From CALOFP01 sp942492635 (GTDB lineage Bacteria > UBP6 > UBA1177 > CALOFP01): a stretch of 64,000 nt of DNA. Position numbers and translations under genes: made by a program. Shown in pieces: positions 63,435-64,000 of the stretch (position 1 is its first letter; every line of letters begins with the position of its first letter). Below the pieces are notes generated by a model. The model saw only the letters and a program-made list of their open reading frames with translations. It searched no databases and was not told where the DNA came from. Where the stretch lies: NCBI GenBank assembly GCA_942492635.1, contig CALOFP010000001.1, positions 248,001-312,000 on the forward strand, given 5' to 3'.

Positions 63435-63533
63435 CTAGTGGATTCTGGATTTTTGTATCAACTCTAACAGCTATTATTTTTGGAGTTGGATTAAACCAAA
63501 CTTATTTCAGGATAGAACTCAGGTAGAAATTTT

Positions 63534-64000
63534 TCAGAAGGCGGAACCTACGGACAGGGAAAAAGATGGAGCATAATCATTTTCTACTTTGAATGTAGGA
63601 AGTGTGGCTTCTAAATTAAAGAAGAGTCTGATATCGCTGTTTCTGAACATTTCATACCCGACAACAGCGCTCAGCAATACACCCCAGTTATGTTCATCTC
63701 GCCACATATCGCACAATTGAACGACTCCCCAGGCAATACCCCCACCGGCATAAAAAGAGTTTGCTGCTTCGGGCTCGAAAAAATGCAGTCCGGAAATCCT
63801 GATTATCTCATAAGATTTACTACGATCATCATCGATATCATTCGTGATTTGGAATACACCGTTTATGGCGGAAACATCCAAAGCAAAACTATCAAGTTCA
63901 AATCTAAATCCCGTGCCGATGGAAATACCGCTCTGCATACCATCGTAAATGATACCTCCATACCCCATCCTTGCATAAAAGAGAGGGTCTGAATGTATTC
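63534..64000 (-). CDS. Outer-membrane beta-barrel protein, paralogue (5' end beyond window)
   Basis: At least 155 residues are visible; the frame is open through base 64000 (SDPLFYARMGYGG continues upstream), so the N terminus is missing. It aligns along its whole length with the barrel half of the protein at 61996-62856: GYGGIIYDGMQSGISIG, FALDVSAINGVFQI, NSFYAGGGIAWGVVQL, GYEMFRNSDIRLFF, ending in Phe (LSVGSAF). About 60-65% identical by eye. Tandem duplication with an insertion of about 680 bases between the copies. Confidence 0.8.
   Translation of the reverse strand, partial: IHSDPLFYARMGYGGIIYDGMQSGISIGTGFRFELDSFALDVSAINGVFQITNDIDDDRSKSYEIIRISGLHFFEPEAANSFYAGGGIAWGVVQLCDMWRDEHNWGVLLSAVVGYEMFRNSDIRLFFNLEATLPTFKVENDYAPSFSLSVGSAF

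Larger units (their letters stand above)
62857..63533. other. Intergenic region between barrel paralogues, 677 bases
   Basis: Contains a promoter for the left gene (62936-62964) and a possible gene relic at 63240-63434. Otherwise nothing recognisable. Confidence 0.5.

Noticed and set aside
1..64000. tRNA, rRNA or phage/plasmid replication genes
   Set aside because: None seen by eye on either strand; short tRNA genes could still be missed without a covariance search.

Overview
The window comes from a diderm (Gram-negative) bacterium of moderate to low GC. The evidence is a complete ExbB-ExbD-TonB system with a TonB-dependent receptor, an OprB-type porin and two outer-membrane beta-barrel proteins. 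About a dozen predicted lipoproteins share one plan: a lipobox cysteine, an Asp/Ser/Glu-rich low-complexity linker, then Cys-rich, EGF-like, PPC-like, PKD, propeller or enzyme domains. That style, with DUF4215-like CGNG...E.C modules, suggests a relative of the former Deltaproteobacteria (Myxococcota/Bradymonadota-like). This placement is inference; no rRNA or tRNA gene is visible to settle it.

Layout. 1-5.8 kb (minus): metal uptake operon exbB-exbD-tonB-receptor-DUF1007-NicO, behind a strong sigma70 promoter and a 7-1-7 palindrome. 6-10.7 kb (minus): a giant lipoprotein ending in a clostripain-like (C11) protease. 10.9-13.2 kb (plus): two Cys-rich lipoproteins. 13.3-20 kb: DUF2141 protein, OprB porin, UV endonuclease UvsE, a chemoreceptor with an extracytoplasmic CZB-type zinc motif, and a MATE exporter. 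20.4-22.9 kb (minus): tandem duplicate endonuclease/exonuclease/phosphatase-fold lipoproteins with duplicated promoters. 23.7-26.3 kb: propeller-like lipoprotein. 27.1-30 kb (minus): methyltransferase, MarR regulator, dicarboxylate symporter with a textbook terminator. 30.7-35.2 kb: two paralogous lipoproteins (crystallin-like domain, propeller-like domain, three Cys repeats). 35.2-41.2 kb: metal region with copA-fetA-fetB (minus), DUF302 and a CopZ-like chaperone (plus), then an AI-2E family permease. 41.4-51.5 kb (plus): YfbK-like VWA lipoprotein and large Cys-rich repeat lipoproteins. 51.9-56.5 kb: propeller-type sensor kinase with an NtrC-type regulator. 57.6-59.1 kb: secreted protein with an Asp-Lys repeat. 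59.5-62 kb: a four-domain persulfide/CoA-disulfide reductase fusion. 62-64 kb: two paralogous barrel proteins, the last cut by the window edge.

Non-coding structure is rich. There are four copies of a REP-like palindrome beginning GGGGTCAGGACTTAA, a two-copy ~550-650 bp intergenic repeat, two small TCCACAG-ended inverted-repeat elements, a shared ~300 bp leader upstream of two Cys-rich lipoprotein genes, and several good promoters with palindromic operators. At least five genes appear to start at TTG behind a strong Shine-Dalgarno.

The most promising undescribed elements are recurring extracellular modules: a 50-57 residue W/C module, a CxQC module of ~130 residues, and a ~70 residue GGS/HHRGDSS Cys module. 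All positions were read by eye; domain assignments rest on motif recognition, not on database searches.
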